Source: CAWBQO01 sp963790965 (GTDB taxonomy: Bacteria > Bacteroidota > Rhodothermia > Rhodothermales > DASSAV01). Taken from it: 64,000 nucleotides of DNA. The position numbers were made by a program, and so were the translations under genes. The stretch covers positions 1,116,001 to 1,180,000 of the forward strand of contig CAWBQO010000003.1 in NCBI GenBank assembly GCA_963790965.1. The letters are read 5' to 3'. Each line of letters begins with the position of its first letter. Position 1 is the stretch's first letter. Of this stretch, positions 53,325 to 61,402 are shown one piece after another. The notes under the pieces are model-generated. The model made no database searches and was not told the DNA's origin. It saw only the letters and a list, made by a program, of their open reading frames with translations.

Positions 53325-53423
53325 CCGCGCGACTTTGCATAAACGTTGAGGTCCTGTATCGGGACAGTGGCGTAGACTGCTTCCTGCCGTCTCTCTGAAA
53401 ACAACAACCAACAGCCTTTGCCA

Positions 53424-53918
53424 ATGCCTCAGCAGTGGAGCAAACCTCCAGAAATGGAGATCGACCAGGACCAATCGTACACCGCCATCATCAGCACCGA
53501 TCGCGGGGACATCGAAGTGGCCCTATCGGCGCAGTACGCGCCTAAAACGGTCAATAACTTCGTCTTTCTTGCGAAGCAGGGATTCTACGACGGAACGACA
53601 TTCCACCGCGTGATTCCGCGCTTCATGATCCAAGGCGGCGATCCTGACGGCACCGGCCGTGGAGGACCCGGCTACCGCTTCGCGGATGAGTTCAAGAACA
53701 ACCCGCTGACGCATGAGCGTGGCGTCATCTCAATGGCGAACGCAGGCCCCGGAACGAACGGCAGCCAGTTTTTCATCACCCACGACCCGCAGCCTCACCT
53801 CGACGGACGCCATACCGTCTTCGGCAAAGTGACGAGCGGCCAAGACGTGGTCGACAAGATCCAGCAGGGCGACGTGATGAATAAGGTAACGATCAAGGAG
53901 GAAGCTAAAGCGAAATGA
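53424..53918 (+). CDS. Peptidyl-prolyl isomerase, cyclophilin type (cytoplasmic)
   Basis: The 164-residue single-domain cyclophilin has FHRVIPRFMIQGGDP (about 61-75, with the catalytic Arg), GPGYRFADEF, GVISMANAGPGTNGSQFFITH (about 100-120) and HTVFGKV. Without a signal peptide it should act in the cytosol, in contrast to the lipoprotein cyclophilin at 47958. Its 3' end overlaps the convergent DUF493 gene by 14 bases. Confidence 0.93.
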   Translation: MPQQWSKPPEMEIDQDQSYTAIISTDRGDIEVALSAQYAPKTVNNFVFLAKQGFYDGTTFHRVIPRFMIQGGDPDGTGRGGPGYRFADEFKNNPLTHERGVISMANAGPGTNGSQFFITHDPQPHLDGRHTVFGKVTSGQDVVDKIQQGDVMNKVTIKEEAKAK

Positions 53919-54195
53919 CGCCGTCGACCTCGGCGGCCGCGCGGTAGACACGGATCACTTCGTCGCTCGAAGCCATACCCATCGTCGCGGTGACGCTCAC
54001 GTAGTTGCCCTTACTGGAGGCGCGCACGACGACGGGTTCATCGCCGAAAACTTGCTGCAGATCGTCGGATCCGTCTCGGGGAACGATGAACTTGAAGGTG
54101 TACTGTACCGGCCAGTCGTTCTGCTCGTCCAGCAGCGCCTGAAACCGAGTCCACCATTCCTCATTGTCGCCGTGGGGCATCTGCATTCGATTCAT
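53905..54195 (-). CDS. DUF493 family protein
   Basis: The 96-residue protein follows the DUF493/YbeD pattern: an N-terminal segment, WPVQYTFKFIVP (about 28-39), then SSKGNYVSVTATMGMASSDE (about 60-79) and VIRVYRAAAEVDGVISL at the end. The fold is ACT-like. The function is unknown; E. coli YbeD has been linked to lipoate and regulatory roles only by context. It overlaps the cyclophilin gene tail to tail. Confidence 0.85.
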   Translation of the reverse strand: MNRMQMPHGDNEEWWTRFQALLDEQNDWPVQYTFKFIVPRDGSDDLQQVFGDEPVVVRASSKGNYVSVTATMGMASSDEVIRVYRAAAEVDGVISL

Positions 54196-54672
54196 GCTCT
54201 TCCTGGTCTACGGGTGCGGCGCGTGCCCGGTGCAGTCGCGCGTCTGCCATGGCAACCACAGCCGGCGGAATACCGTTCCAAGGGCCGGAGTGCTCGACGG
54301 CTTTTCACGAGCCACGCCGCGCGCGCATTGACTCTGGAGCGGCTCGGCCATCGCTTCCCCGGCTGATACGCCATGTAGGACGCAACACCGGACTATCGGC
54401 AAACCTTCGAGCGCCCATCCGGCTATCGCGGCTGCTGCCGGCAAGGGAAAGTGGTTGGCAAGTTCATCCATGCTCCGAACGCCCCGTCCGAGGATGCGGT
54501 TGACCAAGAACGGCTGTCAGCGACCGGCTTCCGCGGAGCGATTTCGAAACTCGTCCCGGACGGGACGGGGATCAATTCTGACTGGAAGGTGCCGTGGACG
54601 CTCGGTTGAACAAAACAGGGGGAGCCGGTTAGCTCCCCCTGTTAAGCGGCTGATGTGCTGACACCTGCCTGT
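54196..54672. other. Gap with a possible coding remnant and a terminator
   Basis: No complete gene is convincing in this 477-base region. A plus-strand frame open from 54379 to the TGA at 54607-54609 encodes a protein-like sequence (GKFIHAPNAPSEDAVDQE, then GFRGAISKLVP), with only a GTG (54451) as start. It may be a remnant of a larger gene. The overlapping minus frame is less convincing. The right end holds the hairpin at 54614-54643. Confidence 0.35.
54614..54643 (-). terminator. Rho-independent terminator of the gene at 54673-54978
   Basis: AACAGGGGGAGC (54614-54625) pairs perfectly with GCTCCCCCTGTT (54632-54643), 12 bp with a six-base loop. On the minus strand it ends in CTGTTTTG, giving a short T tract, and lies 30 bases beyond the stop of the minus-strand gene. 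Confidence 0.8.
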
Positions 54673-54978
54673 TTATAGTTTTACGGCCCGAACCGCTATG
54701 CGCCGCGGCATTCGGATCGGCTCCGTGCGGGCACGCTGATCAGAGTACGTGCGGAACCGGTGCCACATTGCGATCATGTGGTCTGCCAGTTCAATCGCCT
54801 CCTCCGGATCGAGCTGCTCGCTATCCATCGCGTTCGTCCCGCCAAAGTCCAGTTCGAAGCTTGACCCATCGAAGAGCCAGCGTTCGTCGGTGTTCTTGGC
54901 GGAGAGGCCGACAGTGCCCCTGTGCAGGTACACCCGCCTGCCGGTACTAAGTACCAGATGGCCATCTTCTATTCGCAT
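54673..54978 (-). CDS. Hypothetical protein, 101 aa
   Basis: I do not recognise this small protein. It starts with a strand-rich segment (MRIEDGHLVLSTGRRVYLHRG), then an acidic middle (DPEEAIELADHMIAMWHRF, about 57-75) and a basic tail. It has no signal or membrane segment. A clear terminator follows, and an AT-rich upstream gap (54979-55242) contains TATAAT-like and TTTATTTG sequences on the minus strand, which support it as a real, independently transcribed gene. Confidence 0.65.
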   Translation of the reverse strand: MRIEDGHLVLSTGRRVYLHRGTVGLSAKNTDERWLFDGSSFELDFGGTNAMDSEQLDPEEAIELADHMIAMWHRFRTYSDQRARTEPIRMPRRIAVRAVKL

Positions 54979-55242
54979 TGAACCATCGGGTTAGGTGATT
55001 AAGTGCTTGATTATACGCGCGAAAGATCGAAAGCCCTTCCAACTGCGGCCTTGTTACAAATAAATGGCCAGCCATGCCGAACTGCGGGAGTTTGCAACCG
55101 GCACTTACCTTTTATTGATAAGGTTGCAGGCTGAGTCAAGGCAGCGGAAGCGGCCCGGCAAAGCCGCGCGGACTCTCGCGATCGCTACGCGGCCTTAAGC
55201 CCTGCATCCCTTCTATTTATAAACGATACCACAACGCCGACA

Positions 55243-55968
55243 ATGAGTCAAGCTGATTCGCCCTCTGCCAAGCGCAGCATTCGGATGTTGATCGTTGACG
55301 ACGATGCCGACATCAGATCGGCACTCAAAGACTACTTCGAACTCCAGGGACTGAGCGTTACGCTCTCCGCCGACGGCGTAGAAGCCATTGACCGGCTACA
55401 AGGCACACCGCTTTTCGACGTGGTTCTCCTCGACATCATGCTGCCCAAGCGCTCCGGCTTCGACGTGCTCCGCGAAGCGCAGAAGCGGAATGTGCACACG
55501 CCCATCATTGTGCTGAGCGCGCGCTCGGAAGTGGACATGATCGAGAAGGGGCTTTCCTTCGGAGCCGTCGAGTACGTAACCAAGCCGTTTGATGCCGAAG
55601 AGCTGTCCGCCCGCGTGCGCGCTGTGCTCTCTCGCACCATGCCGTCGTCCGAGGCACCCATGGACGTGTACCAGATGGGGAGCCTCAAGGTTAACTTCAG
55701 CACGTACGAAGTCAAGCGCGACGGCGAAAGGGTAGACTTCTCCGAAACGGACTTTGCGCTCTTGCAAGTGCTCCTGCTTACCCGTGGTCGCACGCTCTCC
55801 GCCGAAGACATTTCCGCGGAACTGGCGCGATCTGAAGCGCCTCCGCTCCCCCCGCCCGACGTGCCGGCGGCCCTCCGCCACCTGGCAAGTAAACTCGAGC
55901 CTGATCCCTCCGCGCCTCGATACATCCTGCAATCCGGCGAGGACAACTTCCGCTTCAACGCGCAATAG
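55243..55968 (+). CDS. OmpR/PhoB-type response regulator (orphan)
   Basis: The 241-residue protein has a full receiver domain: acidic pocket VDDDAD (18-23), phosphoacceptor Asp64 in LLDIMLP, Ser92 in LSAR and Lys114 in TKPFD. The C-terminal part (about 140-241) starts like a winged helix (MGSLKVNFSTYEVKRDG, TDFALLQVLLLTRGRTLS). It ends atypically, with an Ala/Pro-rich insertion and SGEDNFRFNA where the usual RGxGYRF wing would be. No histidine kinase lies nearby. Confidence 0.85.
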   Translation: MSQADSPSAKRSIRMLIVDDDADIRSALKDYFELQGLSVTLSADGVEAIDRLQGTPLFDVVLLDIMLPKRSGFDVLREAQKRNVHTPIIVLSARSEVDMIEKGLSFGAVEYVTKPFDAEELSARVRAVLSRTMPSSEAPMDVYQMGSLKVNFSTYEVKRDGERVDFSETDFALLQVLLLTRGRTLSAEDISAELARSEAPPLPPPDVPAALRHLASKLEPDPSAPRYILQSGEDNFRFNAQ

Positions 55969-56105
55969 GCAGCCTTGAGCCGGAAACTACAAGGCTTATG
56001 CGCGGTCCGGCACGCTATGTGCAATATGCTGAGTACGCGCGCAAGTGCTTGTGTATTACGCCTTTGGGTGCGGAGCGCGCATGAATCCACCAGAAACTGT
56101 CCCCT

Positions 56106-57275
56106 ATGCGATACAGTCGTCCTCTCCTTGTACTGCTCTTCGCCGGCGTTTCGGCCGTCCTGCTCGCGGCAGCGGCGTTTCGTCCGGAGCTAAAGCAAGT
56201 TTTTGCAACAGAGGCGCAGTTCGCACAGTTGCCGCAGGCCATCGGGCTTCAACGCGCCACGTTTGGCGGCGGCTGCTTCTGGTGCATGGAACCGCCGTTC
56301 GAGGCGCTATCGGGCGTCAAAGACGTGATATCCGGGTACGCCGGTGGAACGACGCCGAACCCGACCTACGCCACGGTTTCCTCCGGTCGGACGGACTATA
56401 TAGAGGCGGTGCAGGTTTACTACGACTCTGCTCAGGTGTCCTATGATCAGCTTCTGGACACCTTCTGGCGCAGCATCGACCCGACGGCTTCCACCGGGCA
56501 GTTTGCCGATCAGGGTGCGCAGTACGTGACGGCTGTGTTCTACCGCAACGACGACGAGCGCCGCATTGCCGAGCGGTCGAAAGCGGCACTGGACAAGAAC
56601 GGCCCGTTCAAGAAGCCGGTCGTTACGCCGATTCGTCCGTTTACCACGTTCTACCCGGCGGAGGAGTATCACCAGGACTACTACAAGAAGGCGACCGAAC
56701 ACTACAAGCGCTACAGCAAAGGTTCGGGACGGGAGGGATTCCTGAAGAAAATGTGGGGCGAGAAAGATCAGCAGAAGAAGACCACAAGCGAGGCTCGCCC
56801 GGCGAAAGAGAGCACGTTCGGCACCGTGGTGGCCGGCGAGGCCTGCCCGCCCAAGCTTACCCTCAAGGAGCAACTCACGCGAACGCAGTACTATGTGACG
56901 CAGGAGAACGGCACGGAAACGCCGTTCAACAACGCCTACTGGAACAACAAGGAAGACGGCATTTACGTGGACGTGGTCTCCGGAGAGCCGCTCTTTTCCT
57001 CGCGCGATCAGTTCAACTCCGGCACCGGCTGGCCGTCATTCACGCGCCCGCTGGACCGTAAGAACGTCGTTCAGATGGGCAAGGATATCGGGAGCTGGCG
57101 CGGTGTGGAGGTGCGCAGCAAGAACGCGGATTCTCACCTCGGGCACGTTTTCAACGATGGCCCCAAGCCGACCGGCCTTCGCTACTGCATGAACTCCGCG
57201 TCGCTGCGCTTCATCCCGGCCGACAAGCTGGAGAAGGAAGGCTATGGGCAGTACGCCGCGCTCTTCGCGAAGTAG
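56106..57275 (+). CDS. msrAB: Secreted methionine sulfoxide reductase MsrA-MsrB fusion
   Basis: The 389-residue protein repairs both stereoisomers of methionine sulfoxide. An N-terminal signal (about 6-25) exports it. The MsrA domain carries GCFWCME with the catalytic Cys57, plus GYAGG and EYHQDY. The MsrB domain (about 255-389) has TGWPSFTRPL, HLGHVFNDGP and the catalytic Cys361 in RYCMNSASL. The MsrB zinc CxxC pairs are absent, and the usual GCGWPSF resolving cysteine is Thr, so recycling must use other cysteines or an external reductant. Confidence 0.93.
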   Translation: MRYSRPLLVLLFAGVSAVLLAAAAFRPELKQVFATEAQFAQLPQAIGLQRATFGGGCFWCMEPPFEALSGVKDVISGYAGGTTPNPTYATVSSGRTDYIEAVQVYYDSAQVSYDQLLDTFWRSIDPTASTGQFADQGAQYVTAVFYRNDDERRIAERSKAALDKNGPFKKPVVTPIRPFTTFYPAEEYHQDYYKKATEHYKRYSKGSGREGFLKKMWGEKDQQKKTTSEARPAKESTFGTVVAGEACPPKLTLKEQLTRTQYYVTQENGTETPFNNAYWNNKEDGIYVDVVSGEPLFSSRDQFNSGTGWPSFTRPLDRKNVVQMGKDIGSWRGVEVRSKNADSHLGHVFNDGPKPTGLRYCMNSASLRFIPADKLEKEGYGQYAALFAK

Positions 57276-57290
57276 AGCTACTTCGCGCGG

Positions 57291-58148
57291 TCAAGCTTCG
57301 AACGTGCCTCTGAAAACCGCAACGGCAGGTCCTTCGAGGTAAAGGTCGCGCACGTCCTCCCCATCGATGTGAAACCCGACCGAGAGGGTGCCTCCGGGCA
57401 TTTCTACGTCGATGCGCTCTGCTGAAACGAGGCCCATGAGCCGTGCCGTAACAGCCGACGCCATGGCTCCCGTACCGCACGCCAGCGTTTCCCCCTCGAC
57501 GCCCTTCTCGAACGTTCGGACCCGCACGCGGGCATGGTCCGGGCTGCCGTTCTGCACCACCTGCACGAAGTTCACGTTTGCACCGGCCGGCTGCAGCGAC
57601 TCGTCGTGGCGGATCGCCTTGCCGCAAGCGTCGACAGGCGTCGTCTCGACATCTTCGACGAAACACACCGCGTGCTCCACGCCCGTCCAGATATAATGAA
57701 CGGGGCCAACATGGCGGGCAAGGCTGCTTACGACCGGGACGTTTACCTGGAAGTGGCGCGGCGGCTGCACGTAGAGCCGAACGGGAGCAGACAGATCGTC
57801 TGGAGAGACCGCGCGGTAGACGCCCGCATCTGATTCAAAAAGAAGAGACTCGTTCTTTATTCCGGCCATGCGCGCGTACCGGGCGAGGCATCGCGCGCCA
57901 TTGCCGCACATCGTACCGAGCGATCCGTCGGCGTTGTAGTACTGCATCCGGTAATGGTGCTGCTCGTCTTCCGGCCGGGAAAAGCCAAGCACGCCATCGG
58001 CACCGATACCGACGCGGCGCGGACAGAGGCGGGCCGCTATCGCCGAAAGCTCCTCGCCCGAGAAGTTGAAAAAGCGGTTGTCAATGACGATGAAGTCGTT
58101 GCCCGCACCGTTCATCTTGGTAAATTCCACAACGAGCTTCTGAGCCAT
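57291..58148 (-). CDS. dapF: Diaminopimelate epimerase
   Basis: The 285-residue cofactor-free epimerase makes meso-diaminopimelate for lysine and the cell wall. The catalytic cysteine pair is Cys81 in MCGNGARC and Cys224 in LACGTGAMA. The N-terminal TKMNGAGNDFIVID (about 10-23) and GIGADGVL are also conserved. The meso-DAP product agrees with the DNPR motif of MurE. It is convergent with msrAB, 15 bases apart. Confidence 0.95.
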   Translation of the reverse strand: MAQKLVVEFTKMNGAGNDFIVIDNRFFNFSGEELSAIAARLCPRRVGIGADGVLGFSRPEDEQHHYRMQYYNADGSLGTMCGNGARCLARYARMAGIKNESLLFESDAGVYRAVSPDDLSAPVRLYVQPPRHFQVNVPVVSSLARHVGPVHYIWTGVEHAVCFVEDVETTPVDACGKAIRHDESLQPAGANVNFVQVVQNGSPDHARVRVRTFEKGVEGETLACGTGAMASAVTARLMGLVSAERIDVEMPGGTLSVGFHIDGEDVRDLYLEGPAVAVFRGTFEA

Positions 58149-58306
58149 GCGAATGATCTGTTATGTTTGACCGATCACGCCTCCTCGCGGCACCGCCTGC
58201 GCGATGCACCGTTTGCAAGATGGACGCCGATTCTATACCCGTTCAGAACGCTCTGGATCTGCCGGCCGCGTACCGAATCCGTACATTCTAAACAAAGCTA
58301 CTTCTT

Positions 58307-59275
58307 TTGGCAGAAAAACGCATTGCCATCGACGGGGTTGAGCCGCTCCTACTGTTCGGTTTCAACGACATCTTTCTTCGCCGGATCGAATCCGCCTTTC
58401 CCGATACGCAGATCACCGCGCGGGGCAACCAGGTGATGCTGCGGGGCGAGCCGGCCGGCATCGAACGGGTCGAGCGCGTCATAGCGGAACTGACGCTCAT
58501 CCTCAATCGCAACAGCAACCTGACCGAGAACGACGTTGACACGGTGCTTGCCCTCTTCACCATCGGCGACGGAATGGGAAGATCGAGCCTCGACACGCGC
58601 GACGTGATTCTGTTCACCCCCGCCGGCGGGTCCATCAAGGCCAAGACGCCGCACCAAGCCGAGTTGGTCCAGGAGGCCCGGAATAATGACATCGTTTTCG
58701 CGATCGGGCCGGCGGGAACAGGAAAGACGTATACGGCCGTCGCGCTGGCCGTGTCTGCATTGAAGTCGCGGCAAGTCAAGCGCATCGTTCTCTCGCGTCC
58801 CGCCGTCGAGGCAGGTGAGCGGCTGGGCTTTTTGCCGGGCGACCTGCGCGAGAAGATCGATCCGTACTTGCGTCCGCTCTACGACGCGCTGGAGGACATG
58901 ATCGCGCAAGACAAGCTGCGGGGCTACATGGATCAGAACATCGTCGAGATCGTGCCGCTTGCCTATATGCGAGGGCGGACGCTCAATTCAGCGTTCGTCA
59001 TTCTCGATGAGGCGCAAAACGCGACCACGCAGCAGATGAAGATGTTCTTGACGCGCCTCGGAGCCAACAGCCGCGCCATTATTACCGGCGACACTACGCA
59101 GACCGATCTGCCGCACATTTCCCAGAGCGGCCTCGTTCAAGCGCAGGAGATTTTAGAAGGCGTCGAAGGGATCGAGTTCATCTACTTCGACAAGTCGGAC
59201 GTGGTGCGCCACCGCCTCGTGAAGGACATCATCGATGCCTACGAACGGCACGCGAAGGAGCGGGACGCTGAGTAG
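58307..59275 (+). CDS. phoH: PhoH-family ATPase
   Basis: The 322-residue protein has an N-terminal KH-like extension (about 1-105) and a helicase-superfamily-1-like P-loop domain: Walker A GPAGTGKT at 134-141, LSRPAVEAGERLGFLPGD (about 163-180) and Walker B VILDEAQNATTQQMKMFLTR (about 235-254). GDTTQTDLP follows. PhoH proteins have RNA-linked roles, and are often next to ybeY, which is not found here. The start is a TTG, the only one fitting the family N-terminus. Confidence 0.92.
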   Translation: MAEKRIAIDGVEPLLLFGFNDIFLRRIESAFPDTQITARGNQVMLRGEPAGIERVERVIAELTLILNRNSNLTENDVDTVLALFTIGDGMGRSSLDTRDVILFTPAGGSIKAKTPHQAELVQEARNNDIVFAIGPAGTGKTYTAVALAVSALKSRQVKRIVLSRPAVEAGERLGFLPGDLREKIDPYLRPLYDALEDMIAQDKLRGYMDQNIVEIVPLAYMRGRTLNSAFVILDEAQNATTQQMKMFLTRLGANSRAIITGDTTQTDLPHISQSGLVQAQEILEGVEGIEFIYFDKSDVVRHRLVKDIIDAYERHAKERDAE

Positions 59276-59292
59276 CCTGGAAGCGGCAATGT

Positions 59293-59312
59293 AGCCGTTC
59301 GTACGGCTTTTT
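59293..59312 (+). terminator. Rho-independent terminator of phoH
   Basis: AGCCGT (59293-59298) and ACGGCT (59303-59308) form a 6-bp stem with a TCGT loop, followed by TTTT, 17 bases after the phoH stop. Confidence 0.7.
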
Positions 59313-59556
59313 AGGCGATGCCTATGAGTCGCGCGTTCGATCAAAGCGGGCCGTAGGACACTCCATCCACACCCTGCAGGCCATGCCACTGCACTGTTGC
59401 CGGCAGTCAGCGCGTCATATCCGCTGAACGGCAGCGCAACGCCGGTCGGGTAGATTTCAACCTGCGCATCAAAGACCTACTTATCAGCATGACACGGGCG
59501 CTATGTTCTGCCGTCCTCGTGCTCCGTCGCCTTTTAGACTCCTGCAACGCCCCCGC

Positions 59557-59584
59557 GTGTCATCCTGAACGTAGTGAAGGATCT
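59557..59584 (+). repeat. TCATCCTGAACGTAGTGAAGGATC-type dispersed repeat
   Basis: The sequence GTGTCATCCTGAACG followed by TAGTGAAGGATCT matches a short interspersed motif that I know from many bacterial genomes, usually in several intergenic copies near other repeats. Only one copy is in this window. Confidence 0.5.
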
Positions 59585-59598
59585 ACCCTTGCCGAAAG

Positions 59599-59776
59599 CT
59601 GAGGGGCTGTTGATTAGCTACCGGTGGAGTATATCGCAGGTATCTGGGACGATGTGCTTGACCTAAAAGCTATCTAACACACCCCTGAAATCCCCTCAAG
59701 GGGGAAGTTGCGTCGGCGCTATTTTGATGTTCTGAAGAAATCGATTCAGGTTCACGTTACCTTAATAGGCTCTTAG
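59599..59776 (+). mobile_element. MITE-like element, copy 2 (178 bp)
   Basis: The left end CTGAGGGGCTGTTGAT (from 59599) and the right end AGGCTCTTAG (to 59776) are imperfect inverted repeats. The interior shares GTATCTGGGACGAT, GACCTAAA, TAACAC, AAATCCCCTCAAGGGGG and AAGTTGCGTCGGCGCT with copy 3, which has exactly the same length. No coding capacity and no clear target duplication. The CTAAGAG end supplies the stop codon of the minus-strand gene at 59773-59991. Confidence 0.7.
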
Positions 59777-59991
59777 CCGCGATCAACGATTCGATAAACT
59801 CTTTGAAATCGACACTCAGATCCATGGTGAAAACGAATGTATTCCTGCCTGATCCGCTCTAATGCAGCCAGGCGCTCCGCGACCGGCCGTGTCTGCCAGT
59901 AACCTGCCGTCGGGGGGTCCTCTCCGAGGTTGTAAACCGCGACGTGCGACCGGTCGACGCGCCGTTCCGTTTCTTTTGCCTTGTCGTTCAT
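59773..59991 (-). CDS. Small conserved-looking protein, 72 aa, ending in a MITE
   Basis: The ATG at 59991 opens MNDKAKETERR, then VAVYNLGEDPPTAGYWQTRP (about 19-38), PVAERLAALERIRQEYI (about 38-54) and a C-terminal RFQRVYRIVDR. From memory, short proteins of this pattern (acidic/Trp segment, ERLAALE helix, LQRVYRI end) often lie beside nucleotidyltransferase-type toxin genes. No such partner is intact here. The TAA stop is part of MITE copy 2, so any downstream partner may have been lost by the insertion. Confidence 0.55.
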   Translation of the reverse strand: MNDKAKETERRVDRSHVAVYNLGEDPPTAGYWQTRPVAERLAALERIRQEYIRFHHGSECRFQRVYRIVDRG

Positions 59992-60137
59992 GGTACCTGA
60001 GAGGACGTTGAACCAGAGAACGCGGACTTCCTGCCAACCGGCTCGAGTGCACGGCTCGGGGGCAGAAGACCGCCCGGCGTTTCGGCCTCTCCTGATTGAA
60101 CGCGCCACGCTCACGTGAGATCGTGAGGTTCGCAGAG

Positions 60138-60977
60138 CTATCCCCCGTAGGAATAGAAGCCGTGCCCTGTTTTTCTGCCGAGCCTTCCTCCTGTTACCAT
60201 CTTCCGAAGCAGCGGACAGGGTCGATACTTGTCCTCTCCGAGTTCACGGTGCAGAACCTCCATGATGTCGAGGCAGATGTCGAGGCCGATAAGATCAGCG
60301 AGGGCGAGCGGCCCCATGGGATGCGCCATGCCGAGCTTCATGACGGTGTCAACGTCCTCCGGCGAGGCCACGCCTTCCATGACGCAGAAGATGGCTTCGT
60401 TGATCATCGGCATGAGCACCCGGTTCGATACGAACCCCGGCGCATCCTGCACCTCGACGGGCGTCTTGCCAAGCCCTTCCGCCAGCGCCCGCACACGCTC
60501 GTAAGTTTCGTCCGATGTGTGCAGCCCGCGCACGATCTCCACCAGCTTCATGACCGGCACGGGATTAAAAAAGTGCATGCCGATTACCCGCTCCGGTCGA
60601 GCCGTCTGCGCCGCGAGCCAGGTGATGGAAATCGACGAGGTGTTTGAGGCAAGGATGGCATCTTCCCGCGCCCTTTCGCTGAGGTCGCGAAAAATAGACG
60701 CCTTCACCTCCTTGCGCTCCGAAGCGGCCTCGATGATGAGCGACGCCTCCCCCGTTTCCGGGTGATCACTACCAGTTATTCGAGCGCGCGCAGCGTCCGC
60801 GTCTTCCTGCGAGACCTGATCCTTCTTGACCTGCCGTGCAAGGTTCTTTTCTATCGCCGCAATGCCCTGCTTCAGCGCGGCACCGTCGAGGTCGACCAGC
60901 GTCACGTCATGTCCGCCCAGCGCAAATACATGGGCGATGCCATTTCCCATCGTCCCGGCTCCGACTACGACAATCAT
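60138..60977 (-). CDS. hbd: 3-hydroxybutyryl-CoA dehydrogenase
   Basis: The 279-residue NAD-dependent enzyme interconverts acetoacetyl-CoA and 3-hydroxybutyryl-CoA. The Rossmann motif GAGTMGNGIA starts at 6. EAASERKEVK (about 84-93), SNTSSISIT (about 115-123) and MHFFNPVPVMKLVE (about 138-151, catalytic His) follow, then GFVSNRVLMP and HPMGPLALADLIGLD near the end. The ATG overlaps the stop of the HEPN remnant (ATGA), so expression once may have depended on that gene. Confidence 0.93.
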   Translation of the reverse strand: MIVVVGAGTMGNGIAHVFALGGHDVTLVDLDGAALKQGIAAIEKNLARQVKKDQVSQEDADAARARITGSDHPETGEASLIIEAASERKEVKASIFRDLSERAREDAILASNTSSISITWLAAQTARPERVIGMHFFNPVPVMKLVEIVRGLHTSDETYERVRALAEGLGKTPVEVQDAPGFVSNRVLMPMINEAIFCVMEGVASPEDVDTVMKLGMAHPMGPLALADLIGLDICLDIMEVLHRELGEDKYRPCPLLRKMVTGGRLGRKTGHGFYSYGG

Positions 60978-61402
60978 CCCTCCGGCCCCTCTTTCGTTAA
61001 TAGATTCTCGTCCTCCGTGACGAACGCTCCAACGGCCTCCAACATATCGCCTGCCTCCTCGGCCGATAAAGACGACATCATGTCATAATCGGCGCGCGTT
61101 CGCATCTCCTGCGCATCTCTATACACCTTCATGGTTTCTAAAGAGATTGCGCCGTTTAACAGGTACGTCTTCCTGAGAGCCTGTTGAGTTACTATTGACT
61201 GCGTGTTTAGCAGATATCTCGGACGATACACGCGACCTAAATGCCGACTAACACTCCCTTGAATCCCCCTCGAGGAGGAAGTTGCGTGGGCGCTTTGGCC
61301 CGTACCGTCAGCTATATACAGCGCGTTTTGTTATTTCAACAGCCTCTTAGCAATAGCGAGACACTCACACGCCTTCTCTAAATACCGCTGAACGTACCGC
61401 AT
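60974..61402 (-). pseudogene. HEPN-domain toxin gene disrupted by a MITE-like element
   Basis: The N-terminal remnant starts at the ATG (61402) with MRYVQRYLEKACECLAIAK, the usual HEPN first helix, and meets the element at 61350. The C-terminal remnant (61172-60974) reads KVYRDAQEMRTRADYD, then SAEEAGDMLEAVGAFV, matching the last HEPN helices. The two pieces total about 83 codons against roughly 120-130 in intact members. About 40 residues of the middle, including the expected RxxxxH site, are missing. It cannot encode an active HEPN ribonuclease/adenylylation target. Confidence 0.7.
61173..61350 (+). mobile_element. MITE-like element, copy 3 (178 bp)
   Basis: The ends CTGAGAGCCTGTTGAG (from 61173) and TTTCAACAGCCTCTTAG (to 61350) are inverted repeats with about 17 of 21 positions matching. 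The interior carries GCAGATATCTCGGACGAT, GACCTAAATGCC, TAACAC, CCCCTCGAGGAGGAAGTTGCGT and ATATACAGCGCG, shared with copies 1 and 2. It lies within the HEPN gene. No transposase is encoded, so movement would need a partner elsewhere in the genome. Confidence 0.7.

Larger units (their letters stand above)
59276..59598. other. Non-coding stretch after phoH
   Basis: After the phoH terminator this 323-base stretch has no credible gene on either strand. It contains the dispersed TCATCCTGAACG repeat at its right end (59557-59584), directly against the MITE-like copy 2. The mixture suggests an accumulation site for repeats. Confidence 0.45.

Noticed and set aside
61131..61231. Start of an 85-residue gene at 61231 covering the HEPN remnant
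   Set aside because: The first third of that frame is MITE-derived sequence. Only the part after 61172 resembles HEPN, so it is a pseudogene fragment and not a gene start.
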